The notes: generated by a model from the letters alone, not told the origin. 64,000 bases of DNA from Urechis unicinctus (GCA_034190875.2 CM067354.1:5064315-5128314), one strand, 5' to 3'; positions 54,501-64,000 are shown, numbered from the stretch's first letter. Translations and numbers: made by a program.

Positions 54501-56509
54501 TGTAATGATGTCTCGCAGGTAGGTGGAACAATTGGCTTCACCTGTGATTGAGGTAGCTTAGCATTGTCGCGTGACTCATGCGTTGATACATCAATGGCAT
54601 GTGAGACAAGATCGATGTCACTTGACTCCATAGTTGCTTTATCAGTGTCCCCGATCGTTATATCAGTGTCACGTGTACCATGAATCGATACATCAGTGTC
54701 ACGTATATCATGCGTTGATACAGTGTCACGTGTATCAGGCGTTGATACAGTGTCACGTGTATCAAGAGTTGATACACCAGTGTCATGTGTATCATGAGTT
54801 GATACATCAGTGTCACGTGCCTCATTCATTGTCACATGATGAGCAGGTGAATCGTCAACGGCCGTGCCATGGGTGGCTACATGTGGAGATCTGGATTCAC
54901 CAGCAGGAGGTAATTCCTTCATGGAACCCTCGGTCATTACAGACTGAGACGCAGATTTGGCCTCAGCATCTCCAACAGATACCGATGTCCCATCACATGG
55001 TTTAGCTTGCGTTGAATCTTGGGTAGTCACGGATAGCATTTCCCAGGATGAGGCCTGCGGAATTTCGTCGTCATTGGCCCGCACTTGATTGTTACTAGTT
55101 GAGGGTTGCTGGATAGTAAACCCTGGCCAATGCGCCGTGTTGTGGCTGGTCTGCAGCCAATGCGCGGTTGATTCAGCCGATTCATCAGAGGCTGCATTAC
55201 GGCTGGTGGGATCATTAATGTTCTCAGACAGATTCGATACGGTCTCGGAACGCGAGGAGGGTGTGGTAACGCTTGGGTAAGGTTGGGAACATGGAATCTG
55301 TGAAACAATTGCAGGCTGTGAGGAGCAGCCTGGGGATGTAGTGCCAGGGGATCTCTGAGAATGCAGAATAGACTCCACTGAATGCAATAAAGCAGCCTCC
55401 CCAGGCGTTTTCACATGTTGGATGGATTGGGTCAACCTCTGTGTGATCCGACCGTCATCCCCGCCAGCCTCAGATGCTTCCGAGTCATCATCCACTTCCA
55501 TGGCGTCGTCACTACTCTGGGATGACACCAAGTTACTCACTGCCAATGGGCAACTCAACATTGATGCTTGAACGCTAGAGCCCTCACTAGACGGCCCCAT
55601 TTGCGCTTTCTTGAGTTTATTCATGATATTTTCCAGTTTCCCAGTGGATTGGCGCTGTCGCTTACTAGGTGGTGGGGAGTTGCAGGTTGGGGCAGAGTCA
55701 ACAGAAGCAGCCCGTTTATTGCCAATGAAATGCTTAAGCGCTTCGCAAGCTGCGCGATGGTTCGTGTGACCATCGAACTCCATCCCAGAGTTGTTATTAG
55801 AATCTTGCGAGTCCATCGCGAGGCTAGTTCCCGCCACAGGTTCGGTGCAGTCCTCTCTCCCAGCAGGTGTCTTCAGACTCACTTCAGATTTCAGAGCATG
55901 ACTGGTCATCTCTGTTGATCCAGCAGAGGTCACGGTACATTTGGATGATGATAAAGCAGGGCTGCTACCTGATAAACCACGCATGCGCAGCAAATTCCCC
56001 TGCGGTAAACGGGTAGAATTCTTCGAGTTGGTCTTATCAGATTCACCAACAGAGTTATCCCTCGTCATCGAGTGACATTTCGTCGTCTCACCTTCAGGAC
56101 GGTCTTCAAAATTATCCCGGAAATAATCCCTAAGATCTGACATATGTTTGTCTATTTCACTCAAGCTGACCAATTTAGGGAAACGCAGTTTGCTGATGCG
56201 CAGTTCATAGTGCGCAATGAAAGCCTGTTCCTCCTCCTGGCTGAGTTCTTTGATGTCAAGATGGAGATCCTTGGAGAGGATTCGGCAGAAGTGATTGAGA
56301 CTCCAAGTTGGAAAGAACATGCGGTTGAGCGACTCGAGCAGCGCGTAAGCATCGCCGTCTTTCCCTATACAAGTGATTCCCTTGCCGTGAAAGTTGGTGC
56401 TGTGCAAGGCGATTGTCTTCCCAGTTTGAAGCTGGATGATGTGCCCAGAACCTTGCATCATCTTGCTTACACCCGTTTTGGTATTCGTCGATACTTTCAA
56501 ATTGGCATT
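51584..56509 (-). CDS. Large nuclear co-regulator-like protein, last exon (residues about 550-2190)
   Basis: One uninterrupted coding exon of 1,641 codons plus stop. It is entered through a strong acceptor (TTTTTGTGTTTCAG, AG at 56511-56510) in phase 0; the open frame upstream to 56554 is intron. It opens with a folded-looking domain of about 130 residues (about 550-680), marked by GSGHIIQLQTGKTIALHS, YALLESLNRMFFPTW and EEEQAFIAHYEL. Next are a basic cluster SKRQRQ followed by KLENIMNKLKK (about 831-850), resembling a nuclear-localisation signal, and an acidic patch DDAMEVDDDSEASE. The remaining 1,300 residues are Ser/Thr/Pro-rich and predicted to be disordered, with heptad repeats and DTRDTVST-type repeats. 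I do not recognise the family. A nuclear regulatory role is inferred from the signal-like motifs and from the CtBP-type motif in the preceding exon. Codon structure is intact over 4.9 kb, strong evidence of a live gene. Confidence 0.88.
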   Translation of the reverse strand, partial: NANLKVSTNTKTGVSKMMQGSGHIIQLQTGKTIALHSTNFHGKGITCIGKDGDAYALLESLNRMFFPTWSLNHFCRILSKDLHLDIKELSQEEEQAFIAHYELRISKLRFPKLVSLSEIDKHMSDLRDYFRDNFEDRPEGETTKCHSMTRDNSVGESDKTNSKNSTRLPQGNLLRMRGLSGSSPALSSSKCTVTSAGSTEMTSHALKSEVSLKTPAGREDCTEPVAGTSLAMDSQDSNNNSGMEFDGHTNHRAACEALKHFIGNKRAASVDSAPTCNSPPPSKRQRQSTGKLENIMNKLKKAQMGPSSEGSSVQASMLSCPLAVSNLVSSQSSDDAMEVDDDSEASEAGGDDGRITQRLTQSIQHVKTPGEAALLHSVESILHSQRSPGTTSPGCSSQPAIVSQIPCSQPYPSVTTPSSRSETVSNLSENINDPTSRNAASDESAESTAHWLQTSHNTAHWPGFTIQQPSTSNNQVRANDDEIPQASSWEMLSVTTQDSTQAKPCDGTSVSVGDAEAKSASQSVMTEGSMKELPPAGESRSPHVATHGTAVDDSPAHHVTMNEARDTDVSTHDTHDTGVSTLDTRDTVSTPDTRDTVSTHDIRDTDVSIHGTRDTDITIGDTDKATMESSDIDLVSHAIDVSTHESRDNAKLPQSQVKPIVPPTCETSLQIIPVQTTSALEPNLCSEGNISDTCGATQETVCTSHEKTSMPHCPDFNAQTSSKLEFHSELGLSSPTPSDSAKGVRSPPLRQSHLLPVSSEECDPMTGVITPMVGHVVEQSEACVAAPLDSTTQGSNGIILTETNGESEELSLVGRVSSDVSEDTPILPLPSSDNLPEELKAMSNISGASPALTVFTNAPLVIPDSLESASYVPTAARCESQPSLVVPPTLNDIDDAISSPAIATPTETEYLGPLSCDDITSKDLMEGDNDRCSGATLTPSDRASLPGVVELGSTPPLPSANLVSYDNSFAVSGPDVAMEYHDTGMEYGECDYEETPLARDIASAQPNAMASSSEVAVHISDTTPHTSDTTPHTSDTTPHTSDTTPHTSDARPPTTKPAPPTSDARPPTPELAPPTSDFTPLTSDFTPPIPGITPPTPEPASPTSEPTPPTSDPKPPTSEPTPPTSEPTQPQLKPTPPLSDITISTSDATPPTSDDIPPTQEPTPATSDATQPLIEAMPPIPEASPLSSEATQAKSEATPPISEATPPISETTPPISETTPPISEATKTPVLATPSVDNDWTLTTELLPVVSTAMEDSTIKASDSAGQVISFVPSTMPSHSNNIPSDVFPYLTAAVISREPISPNTQSLPIHTHRDATAPDATQTSSDINFSRYTSAVPAKLSPVATNIQPITTLRNTDSISDDNTTLAVQALMSPTDYATNTSVLGAITAPTNDVYKSTLSDSDTEVMLSSVTSLSTCPLARNDHPCDISPIPSPDDKLRMSAICISSLGAPEDKHSPVDSNADIALQAKPDLYSSKAIEQTRVNRAEIASNTQIGDASDPFDEAGADTLLKADRMEVDTDVCRQFTGEGECLKTRTDSFDEDMPNNELSVHGSCPVTCETPSPNSFQTLNVTVMEYNSAIIDTSNVAVPSVDTVSKVSEKDVLNSGLSSTKEGCEYMLSPSTLGKQSPSRHSPMTQDSLS
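52834..53460 (-). repeat. Coding minisatellite, 21-bp units (heptapeptide S-E/D-x-T-P-P-x)
   Basis: About 29 tandem heptapeptides such as SEATPPI, SETTPPI, SEPTPPT, SDARPPT and four SDTTPHT units, all in frame with the gene. The units at both ends (52840-52925 and 53368-53455) are nearly identical at the DNA level, which indicates recent homogenisation; the middle is diverged. The 21-bp period keeps all unit gains and losses in frame. The repeated [ST]P pairs are potential proline-directed phosphorylation sites. Long opposite-strand frames here are shadows of the repeat. Confidence 0.92.
54636..54835 (-). repeat. Coding minisatellite, DTRDTVSTHDT-type repeats
   Basis: Imperfect 24- to 27-bp units, on the plus strand built on CAGTGTCACGTGTATCA and GTTGATACA words. 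They encode DT-x-VSTHDTRD-like segments of the large protein, at about residues 1110-1180. The DNA unit carries a CACGTG-like word by virtue of the codons; no regulatory meaning is claimed. Confidence 0.85.
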
Positions 56510-56631
56510 CTGAAACACAAAAATATTAAACATAGTATCCACAGGAAATGGCATGCATGATAATCAGGAGCATATCTGCATTATATATAACCAGTAAGAT
56601 AGTGTAATGAATGACAGCGAACCTCATTTAC
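56510..56631 (-). other. Short intron of the large gene (about 122 bp)
   Basis: The donor is ACA|GTAAAT with the GT at 56631-56630; an alternative GAG|GTTCGC would put the GT at 56622-56621. Both are phase 0. The acceptor is TTTTTGTGTTTCAG|AATGCC with AG at 56511-56510, also phase 0. Either donor joins the two frames without a stop. The intron contains in-frame stops in the upstream frame, which supports splicing. Confidence 0.8.
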
Positions 56632-57502
56632 TGTGGCGTCACTCTGTATTTGAGATGGAGTGGTATTTCTAGATTGAACCAGTGTGTCTTGTTTGGTGAC
56701 TGGTGCAGCAGACAGCTTGGCCTTAATAACAGGATTGCTGCGACCCAGGTTTGTGGCAGTGCCTCGTGAACTTTGTTTTCCACAAGAACTAGATTTGCTT
56801 AAATCCAGAACGCCTGCGCAATCTTCAGCCGATTTCAGGCACGCTGATGGAGAATTCTTCGGCGCAGCCACTGGTTTGGGTAATTGCGGATGTATATTTC
56901 GCGGGATGTTTGGAGAGTTGACCTTGACGGGTTGGTGAGCGGCACTTGGTTGAGGGCTTTGGGCGGGTGATCTGCCCGTCGCTGTATGCGGTTTAGGCCC
57001 AGGTAGCTTGCTACGCGTGGGGCCTGGAATAGGACACCCAACAGTGCTGGTGATGGTGTGCGAACTACGGACTGGAAGTGGAGCTGACGATAGGACGGCT
57101 GGTAAAATCGTGAACCCAGCAGGTTGTACGAATCTGGGGACGCCACCTGGAGGATCAAGTCGAAGAGGCAGTCGTGTAGGTTGTAGCAAATTTGGAGGAA
57201 CTGTTACCGAAGCGGCCGCTGACACCGCAGCTGCCGCGGCCGCAGCTGCTGCAGCTGGTGGTGAACTTTGACTGGCGCTCCGAACTGGGTTGGGTCTCTG
57301 AGGCAAGTGAGGATACGATTGTTGCACACTCCAATATGGCGGTGTGGTGTCATTGTCTGGTTCCGATTTATACTTGGCATGGCCGAATGGATCGTCTTTG
57401 GGCAATTCAACCATTGTAGGCTTGGATTCACTGAGTGTTGGAATGAGGTTAATCTCCACTAACTTAGTGTTTGACTTAGCGAATGAAAAATTCAACCCTG
57501 CG
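56632..57502 (-). CDS. Large nuclear co-regulator-like protein, first coding exon, 3' part (residues about 259-549)
   Basis: Continuation of the N-terminal exon in a frame shifted by one base relative to 57503-58277. It completes the second GW module (LNFSFAKSNTKLVEINLIPTL) and then runs through DPFGHAKYKSEPDNDTTPPYW, an Ala10-type run, and Pro/Ser-rich linker with basic patches. A VLDLSK motif at 56794-56811 (about residues 490-495) fits the PxDLS-type docking motif known to bind the corepressor CtBP. It ends at the donor near 56631. The second module lines up with the first across the frame change, so the two frames belong to one protein. Confidence 0.82.
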
Positions 57503-58277
57503 TTTTGCATGATTGATTAAGAAAGGCAATATCTTGGTCTGTACAATCTAATCCTGCGACTTGCACAGTGTTCAGTAGATTAGCTCCATATCGGATAACA
57601 GATAATGGCACAAGTTTTACTCCTCTCCGGAGTAGGTAAGGCACTAGCGTATTGTTGACCTGAACCCAGCCCCCATCTACCGGAGCTGCTGCTGCTGCTG
57701 GTGCTGCTGCTGCCGCGGCCGCTGCTGCTGGGGCAGAACTCGACGAGGAAGGAGATCGGTCAGGGAAATTACGCTTGACGATATTATAGAACTCCTGGAA
57801 GTCTTTGAGTGCCACAATTAGATCCTGAACAGTAAATCCCTGCTTTCCGTACTCGAAAGCACAGTGTTTACCATTGATCTCATTGAGAAGCTTGGCTTCA
57901 TTTGCAGTGATAAACTGACTCACCAATGGTGGTCTATCCTTCAACTCTTCTGGGTATGTGCTGGGATATTTCGAGAGTAATTTCATTTCGACCATTCGAA
58001 CCGATACGTATTTAATGTTGTTGCGAAGAACATACGGAATACCGATGCCATCTAAGGTGGCCCAACCAAACACTCCACGAATGCTGGAAAAATCCATGGT
58101 GTCAGCACTGGGTCTGTTGGAGGAGTGGGTAGATGTCTGATCGGATGTGGTCGAGGGAAGAGGTAGTGGTACCCTGGGGCTAGGTCTGTTGCTGAGCCCA
58201 GGGGAGGGCACCGGGGGTGGTAGCCTCAATCTACTCCTCTGGCCGTTCGTCGCCCCAGCATTATACATATTCTGCAT
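57503..58277 (-). CDS. Large nuclear co-regulator-like protein, first coding exon, 5' part (residues 1-258)
   Basis: The start codon is at 58277-58275 in the context GCGTCGCCATGC. An in-frame TGA lies five codons upstream (58292-58290), so this is the first possible Met unless an upstream exon splices in between. A Pro/Ser-rich leader (1-65) precedes a module of about 108 residues (66-173) with FGWATLDGIGIPYVLR, KYVSVRMVEMKLLSKYP, EAKLLNEINGKHC and FTVQDLIVALKDFQEFY. A Ser5-Ala-rich linker leads to a second related module beginning GGWVQVNNTLVPYLLRRGVK (about 202). The frame closes at 57492, 11 bases past an A4 run (57503-57506); one extra A there would join it to the next segment. The family is not recognised. 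Confidence 0.85.
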
Positions 58278-58817
58278 GGCGACGCTATGTCAAGCGATAT
58301 CTAATATCCAGGGACTAACGTAAGCACGGTAATCTGTCGCAACAAAGAAAATAAGCAGATAATCAAATAGCAGGAATGTATATGTTATTGACACACACAA
58401 TAGGAGACCGGTATCAGCGAGTGCTACTAAAGATCAAGGTTAATAGTGCTCTCTGTGACAACCATGATTATACAGAAGCGTTATTAGTTGCCTGCATATT
58501 ATCGTTAACGAAATATTAAATGACCACATGATTAATAAATCGAGATTAGAATGGTTCGTCTGTATGTTGCCTTGAAAGGGTTTTAAGTCGACCTGTTCTG
58601 TGACATATTGAACACATGACTCCGTGAAAGCCGATTCCGTGCTCGCCACTATATGTTGTTCATTTCAATATCATAGCAACGCAGACACACGCGCAACTGG
58701 TGTTCTACATGATTCTCAATGACTTATCGATAGTGCGTCAATATTGAAAAACCATGTACGCGCATACAATCCACGTACATACAATGGTATGTTTGCATGC
58801 ATGCATGTAGATGTACA
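58278..58817. other. 5' flank of the large gene, no other gene seen
   Basis: AT-rich sequence immediately upstream of the start codon. No TATA box or other core promoter element is convincing near the start. The transcription start could lie farther upstream, with a non-coding first exon. Confidence 0.4.
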
Positions 58818-59524
<707 letters not shown>

Positions 59525-61000
59525 TAGGAGGGGTGCGTTACTTTGTGCGCTTATGTGGGAGAGTGTATATATGTTACTGTCCTTGTCGATGGCGCCGACA
59601 CAGGTTTGTGTCCTAACCCCCAACTTACCCCAACCTCCAGTTAGTGTCATTAGAGCACAGACTAAGTAGAACAGCGGCCCTAATTACTCGTGATACGAAT
59701 GATGTTAAGACAACCCACCAGACCTAACGTCCATAGCGGATGCGCATATTGAGTACAAATAGGCATTCACAATTAGATTATTATGCAATCATGCGAAATT
59801 TACGCAACCTTAATGGCAGTTACCATGGAAACGAAATTGATCGTATTTGCAATGAATGAATTTTCACCGAAGTAACCTGGTGCTTTGAAATGAACTAATC
59901 ACTGACAAGTTCCCTGGATATGTTCCAAGAAGTAATAATATTAATGGCATCTGATGTCAATACGAGTGTCCGCATTTGTATGACATTCTTAGCTTCAAGT
60001 GTGTTGTATCAAAGGGTTCAGATTATATAATATATAATTGTTGCCATGGAGATGCATAAACTGGTGTCTCTTGAACTATTTCAATAACGCGTCACAAAGA
60101 CATGTAACAGGATATATTCGACACAGTGATCCTCGGGTGCGAATTCAATTGAGGTACCGATTCGTGGGACTGGAAATGTGCGTATTGAGCGGAGGTCCCG
60201 AATAAGCGCGCACCAGTTCTTATCTTCATTTCTTGAAACAAATCGCAGCACGTCATTCCGACCCCATCTCCCATCGAGCAGAAGTCACGTGACTTTTTGG
60301 CATTAAACGCCATATTCGTGATCCAAACTGCTGGCCATTGTAAGCTGAATGACCCCCCGATAGGACTTTATCAACAGGCAGTATGCTTCTGGTGTTTTGA
60401 ACACTATATCATAAATAGTTTTCAAAAAGTATTATAAAGCAGTGGACGTGTTCTGTATGAATGTAGACATGCCGTAAGTGGAACAGCTTGTCTTAAAAGA
60501 CTTAAATGGCGGCGTTTCAAAGGCGCTGACAAGCAGAGCGCGGTACGCAGAGGAGCAGGGTGGGACATAAGCGTAGCCGAGTACGTTACATTGTCACACA
60601 CAGGTCAAGGTGACATCTGCAAAGATTTAAACGACGCGTTGAAATAATATATCACAGTCCACATTGTTTAAAACAAACGTCTGAAGCCGAATTGAAGGGT
60701 GACCTCGGTTAGCACAGTGTGGTGCGTTCGTCGACGAAGGAGCAATGAAGGCCAGTATGTAAACAACATGTATAGCAACTACAGAGATGAGGGTCGTCCA
60801 TGGCAACAAAAACTACATATCCACCGCGAAATTCGTTCCTATACATCGCGAAGCATCCTCACTTTGAGTGAATGTGCAACCTTGAGCCGGTAACGATCAA
60901 CACACCCACAATAAAATCAATCAAGTGTGCATTTGATTATGAAGTAGCTTTTAATAATGCAGCGAGCTGTTGCAACACCTAAAGAGCGTTATCAATGTTT
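59525..61000. other. Intergenic, possible promoter of the minus-strand gene
   Basis: No coding region recognised. A less AT-rich stretch at 60100-60620 holds several regulatory-type words: GTCACGTGAC at 60284-60293, AAATGGCGGC at 60504-60513 (near the YY1 consensus) and CpG-containing sequence around 60510-60580. It lies 1.8-2.3 kb upstream of the start codon. Confidence 0.35.
60284..60293. promoter_or_regulatory. Palindromic E-box GTCACGTGAC
   Basis: Exact match to the palindrome bound by USF/MiT-TFE-type bHLH-ZIP factors (the CLEAR-like form). Only the motif is seen. Its place in a CpG-richer patch upstream of the minus-strand gene makes a promoter role possible. Confidence 0.35.
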
Positions 61001-62640
61001 GATTACGATTGGGAAGACAACATATAGCATGTTACATACGTGAAGAAAGGAGTATGTTTCCATATTGAGAATGAATGATTGATTACGATTGAGCTAGTTG
61101 ATATAGCGGGGCAGTGCGCACATAGATGTTTAACATGGTGTTAATGGAAGAAACTCGGATAGGCAACAGTTAAGTATGACTACGGAAACATTATGATGTG
61201 GCCTCCGATGTGGGTAACGAAACTGTACTGAATAAATCCGGTTAAGATGGGACATTATATGAACTAATCGAGTGACTGAGAATTTGTTTAGAATAATGAT
61301 CACATGAATCAGAGATCAGTACGCCATACAAGGCAGGTAATGAGTGGTGCAACATTGGATCCATGTAGTAGACCACACCAGGTGATTTAACATGAAATGG
61401 AAAATCGAATCGATTATGATAAAATAACAGTAATGATAATAGAACGTCTTAACACAATATGCGAGAATGAGTCAACTTAGGCAAAATTAAGTAAGAAGAA
61501 TGAATCTAATAAGGGTTTAATGCCATATGAACGATTAAATCAATGTTGATAAAATGAAGTTTGTGTTAGTGATTTTAATGTAGCACATAGTATTTTGGCA
61601 AAATGAAGGAAAACAAGAATTATTCTAATTGAATTGCATAATATCATATGAAACTTTAATCAGTGTTGATAACATGAAATGTGAACTAGCGATAATAATG
61701 GAGTGTTTTAATGCAATGTGGATAACTAAAACAATTTACATGACAGCTTTTTGCTGAGTAGTGTTGAAATGTGGGGGAAATAATTGCACCAAGGTTGATC
61801 AAATACAACTTGTCTGAGTCATGTTAATAGAGTAGTAGATGCATCCTGGAGCAGCTTATCAGTACTGATGAATCAGGTATGCGTGAGTAATTGTAAGGGG
61901 CTGTTTTTAAAAAATGAATCAAGTTTGTACGAATAATGCCTCAACACAATACTACAAATAGAATCTATGTTGCCAACATGGAGCATGAGTCAGTTATTCT
62001 AATGAAGTGTTTTAACACACTACAGCAAATTTAACATGACATGATGTATATAGTGCTTCAATGCAATATGGAAGTTGACGGATAGATGAGAAACTTGTGT
62101 GTTGTACTGTCAATTTAATTTGTAAGATTAAATCAAAGATTATAAAATGAAGCAGATCTGAATCATTCATGGGTATTGTTGTTGTACAAAACGGTAAAGT
62201 GAATCATGAAGAGAAATTAACGTCACGTTAATCAAGCATGGCTGGAGAAATGATTAGGGTGAGGAAGTAATCCCTGTGATGAAGTTCTACCAATTAGGAG
62301 AATGAATATAAATGATCTAACATGAGGTATTCGTCAATCATCCTACTAATGTATTGCTATCTAATGAAGACGAGTCACAAGGAATACCATCATTGTGACT
62401 TCTAGAATATTTAGCTATTTATTTGTTGAATGCTTATGTGAAACGCTGATGTGGTAGACAGATGGCAGATCATTATTTAAAATTGATTATATTCGATTGA
62501 GCAACAGGATGCAATAAAGGATGAGTGTATATGAATAATGTGTCAAATAATTACATGCACTAAAACTAATAATGAGTACTAGAGTCCATGTACAAAATAA
62601 GAGAAGAGCGGTACACAGAGGCATGCACTAATAACCACAA
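61000..62640 (+). repeat. Degenerate tandem repeat, period about 120-170 bp
   Basis: A recurring pair of words, (A)TCARTGTTGATAAMATGAA and AATGRAGTGTTTTAAYRCAATRTG, recurs about every 120-170 bases. The first word is near 61411, 61541, 61661, 61790, 61964 and 62136; the second is near 61439, 61700, 62000 and 62047. Units are strongly diverged and edges are approximate. No open frame of note. Confidence 0.65.
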
Positions 62641-63329
62641 GAGAACTATCTAACTGGCAATCCAAAGCACAGTTGATGACAAACATATGTATGATGATTT
62701 AATATAATACAATTACACTTATCTCTTGAATAGTTTAGCAAATAATAATTTGTATGGTTCAATGGTTAATGCTGTGATTTGAAAATTACAACATTGCATT
62801 TCGTCATCATTTTGGTTCAAAAAGAATGTCTTAACTTGTGCCATGCAAATTCTAACAGCACACAATATGGCTTATCAATAACCTCTACATGATATTCAAT
62901 GAATGCATCATTTAGAATGGATGCAAAAGAATGTAGCACAGAATTAATCAGATGAATGAATGTACATTGGTATACCAAATAACACAACTAGATCACCACA
63001 CCCATAATGCACCTGGAAAAGATATGGTTGTTTTATGAACTTCATCCCAAGGCAAACCATGTGGTTCAATAACCACTCCCCATTATTGATCATGGAATAG
63101 ATGTCACTATTGAATATGCATGGTGTTGTTACAATGGCAGCGAGCTGAACATTTAACAAGCAATACAGTGCTCATCATGTATCAGTTTTGAGTGAGACTG
63201 TGAGACCATTAAATGGGCTGGACCTTCTCCTATTTTGATGTTCAGCCACCAACGCGTCACTTAAGCTGTAGAGTAGCATGCTACATTATCAATTGCGAAT
63301 AGATGCGGGTAGGCAACAATACAACTCTG
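62641..63329. other. Intergenic, no gene seen
   Basis: AT-rich sequence with short open frames only (for example 62944-63159 on the minus strand), none recognisable. Confidence 0.5.
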
Positions 63330-64000
63330 TCAATTGATTTACGCTTCGGAACGCGCGTCGTTAAATAAATTAAAACCGCACCACCTGTTGGTCCATGCAT
63401 GGAAACTTGGTAATTTTAGCAAACACAACTTCGAGACCGAACATACAAAAACGCAGCGAAATCAAATGTCCACAACCTATCCAACAGGGGTTGGCATACA
63501 GGCGGCGCTACTGAAGCGAGCCAGCGAGGCCAGCCAGCGACAACCGGATGGCGCAATGCTCCGCGCACACACCGCGACGCCCTCGGTAAATGCTCCGCCC
63601 GCTCTAAAACACGCACAGGTGACTGAGGAACCACCTAGCCAATATCATGCACTGTCTACCATCAATCACACAACGCTAGTCATGAATAACCCACCTTGAC
63701 ATGGTATCCCAAACCTCGGCAACTCAGCGTCAGACAACAGCTACCCGTCCTAACTTCGTGACAACACGTTGATAAGCGGCGCGGAAAGATGGCCGCGCTG
63801 GAGTACATGGCCAGTTGAACTTACGTAGAGAGACTCTTAACTCCCCTTCACGCAAGCACTGCCCTTCTCCTCGCCCAGCGCACAGCCAGTCCAAATGGTC
63901 TAAAGCCCGCAGGCTATAAATAGCACGACCTACTTAGCGAAGCGCAGGCAGCCGGCTGTCGCGATTTTGCCAGGGAACATATCAAGATTGCTCGCCGTAC
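63330..64000 (+). promoter_or_regulatory. CpG-richer promoter region reaching the window edge
   Basis: Base composition changes sharply from the flanking AT-rich DNA, with many CpGs at about 63495-63605 and 63770-64000. It contains GGCGCGGAAA (63778-63787, E2F-like on the minus strand), AAGATGGCCGC (63786-63796, YY1-like) and a TATA box. The 121-residue frame at 63334-63699 has no recognisable domain and is probably chance. The promoted gene would lie to the right of the window. Confidence 0.55.
63915..63922 (+). promoter_or_regulatory. TATA box TATAAATA
   Basis: Consensus TATA element in the context AGGCTATAAATAGCACGACC, flanked by GC-richer sequence, within the promoter-like region. Transcription would be expected to start about 25-35 bases to the right, near 63945-63955, and run out of the window. 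Confidence 0.6.

Noticed and set aside
57492-57540. Programmed -1 frameshift, or a tiny 47-base intron, as the explanation of the frame change
   Set aside because: No in-frame X-XXY-YYZ heptamer is present, and a 47-base intron using GTACAG would remove module residues that align with the first module. A missing A in a homopolymer is simpler.
63334-63699. 121-residue plus-strand frame as a gene
   Set aside because: It lies upstream of the TATA box in promoter-like DNA, has no recognisable domain and no supporting signals.

Overview
The window is AT-rich nuclear DNA from an animal, probably a non-vertebrate metazoan. It contains one spliced gene whose protein is nuclear-regulator-like, a decayed LINE, very long (TA)n and (CA)n tracts, and no operon-like gene packing. 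The species cannot be told from the sequence.

Layout. From 1 to about 39 kb there is no convincing gene. This part is a tandem, same-direction array of diverged non-coding units with a period near 6 kb. I followed it by eye with landmark blocks that recur in one cyclic order (named here X, P, R, Q, Y). R lies near 7.5-8.2, 12.3-12.5, 23.0, 28.9-29.6 and 34.9-35.7 kb. Y lies near 3.2-3.9, 9.7-9.9, 13.8-14.1, 25.4-26.0, 31.3-31.5 and 38.6-39.0 kb. On top of this is a younger duplication: 1 to about 10.8 kb matches about 17.44-32.4 kb at roughly 90% identity, with large block gains and losses. Long TA tracts sit at the same two places in both copies. A third, older copy fills 33.0-39.1 kb. From 39 to 51 kb the DNA is mostly featureless intergenic sequence. 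It holds a TA/TG/CG microsatellite (40.6-41.0 kb), a diverged repeat pair (42.1-42.7 and 49.5-50.9 kb) and a decayed LINE reverse transcriptase (47.1-48.3 kb).

The only well-supported protein gene lies on the minus strand, 58277 to 51584. It has two coding exons separated by a short intron (about 56510-56631) and encodes a protein of about 2,190 residues. The N-terminal exon carries two related globular modules of the form GW...(I/V)PY(V/L)LR, then Ala- and Pro-rich linkers and a VLDLSK motif of the CtBP-binding type. The 4.9-kb last exon begins with another folded-looking domain, then a basic nuclear-localisation-like cluster, an acidic patch and a very long Ser/Thr/Pro-rich tail with coding minisatellites. 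I infer a nuclear transcriptional co-regulator but cannot name the family. As given, the first coding exon needs a one-base frame change at an A4 run near 57503-57506, either an assembly error or a real lesion.

From 58.3 to 63.3 kb there is a large microsatellite, a region with promoter-like motifs (60.1-60.6 kb) and a degenerate tandem repeat of about 120-170 bp (61.0-62.6 kb). The last 0.7 kb is CpG-richer, with a clear TATA box at 63915 pointing out of the window, so a further plus-strand gene probably starts just beyond the right edge.
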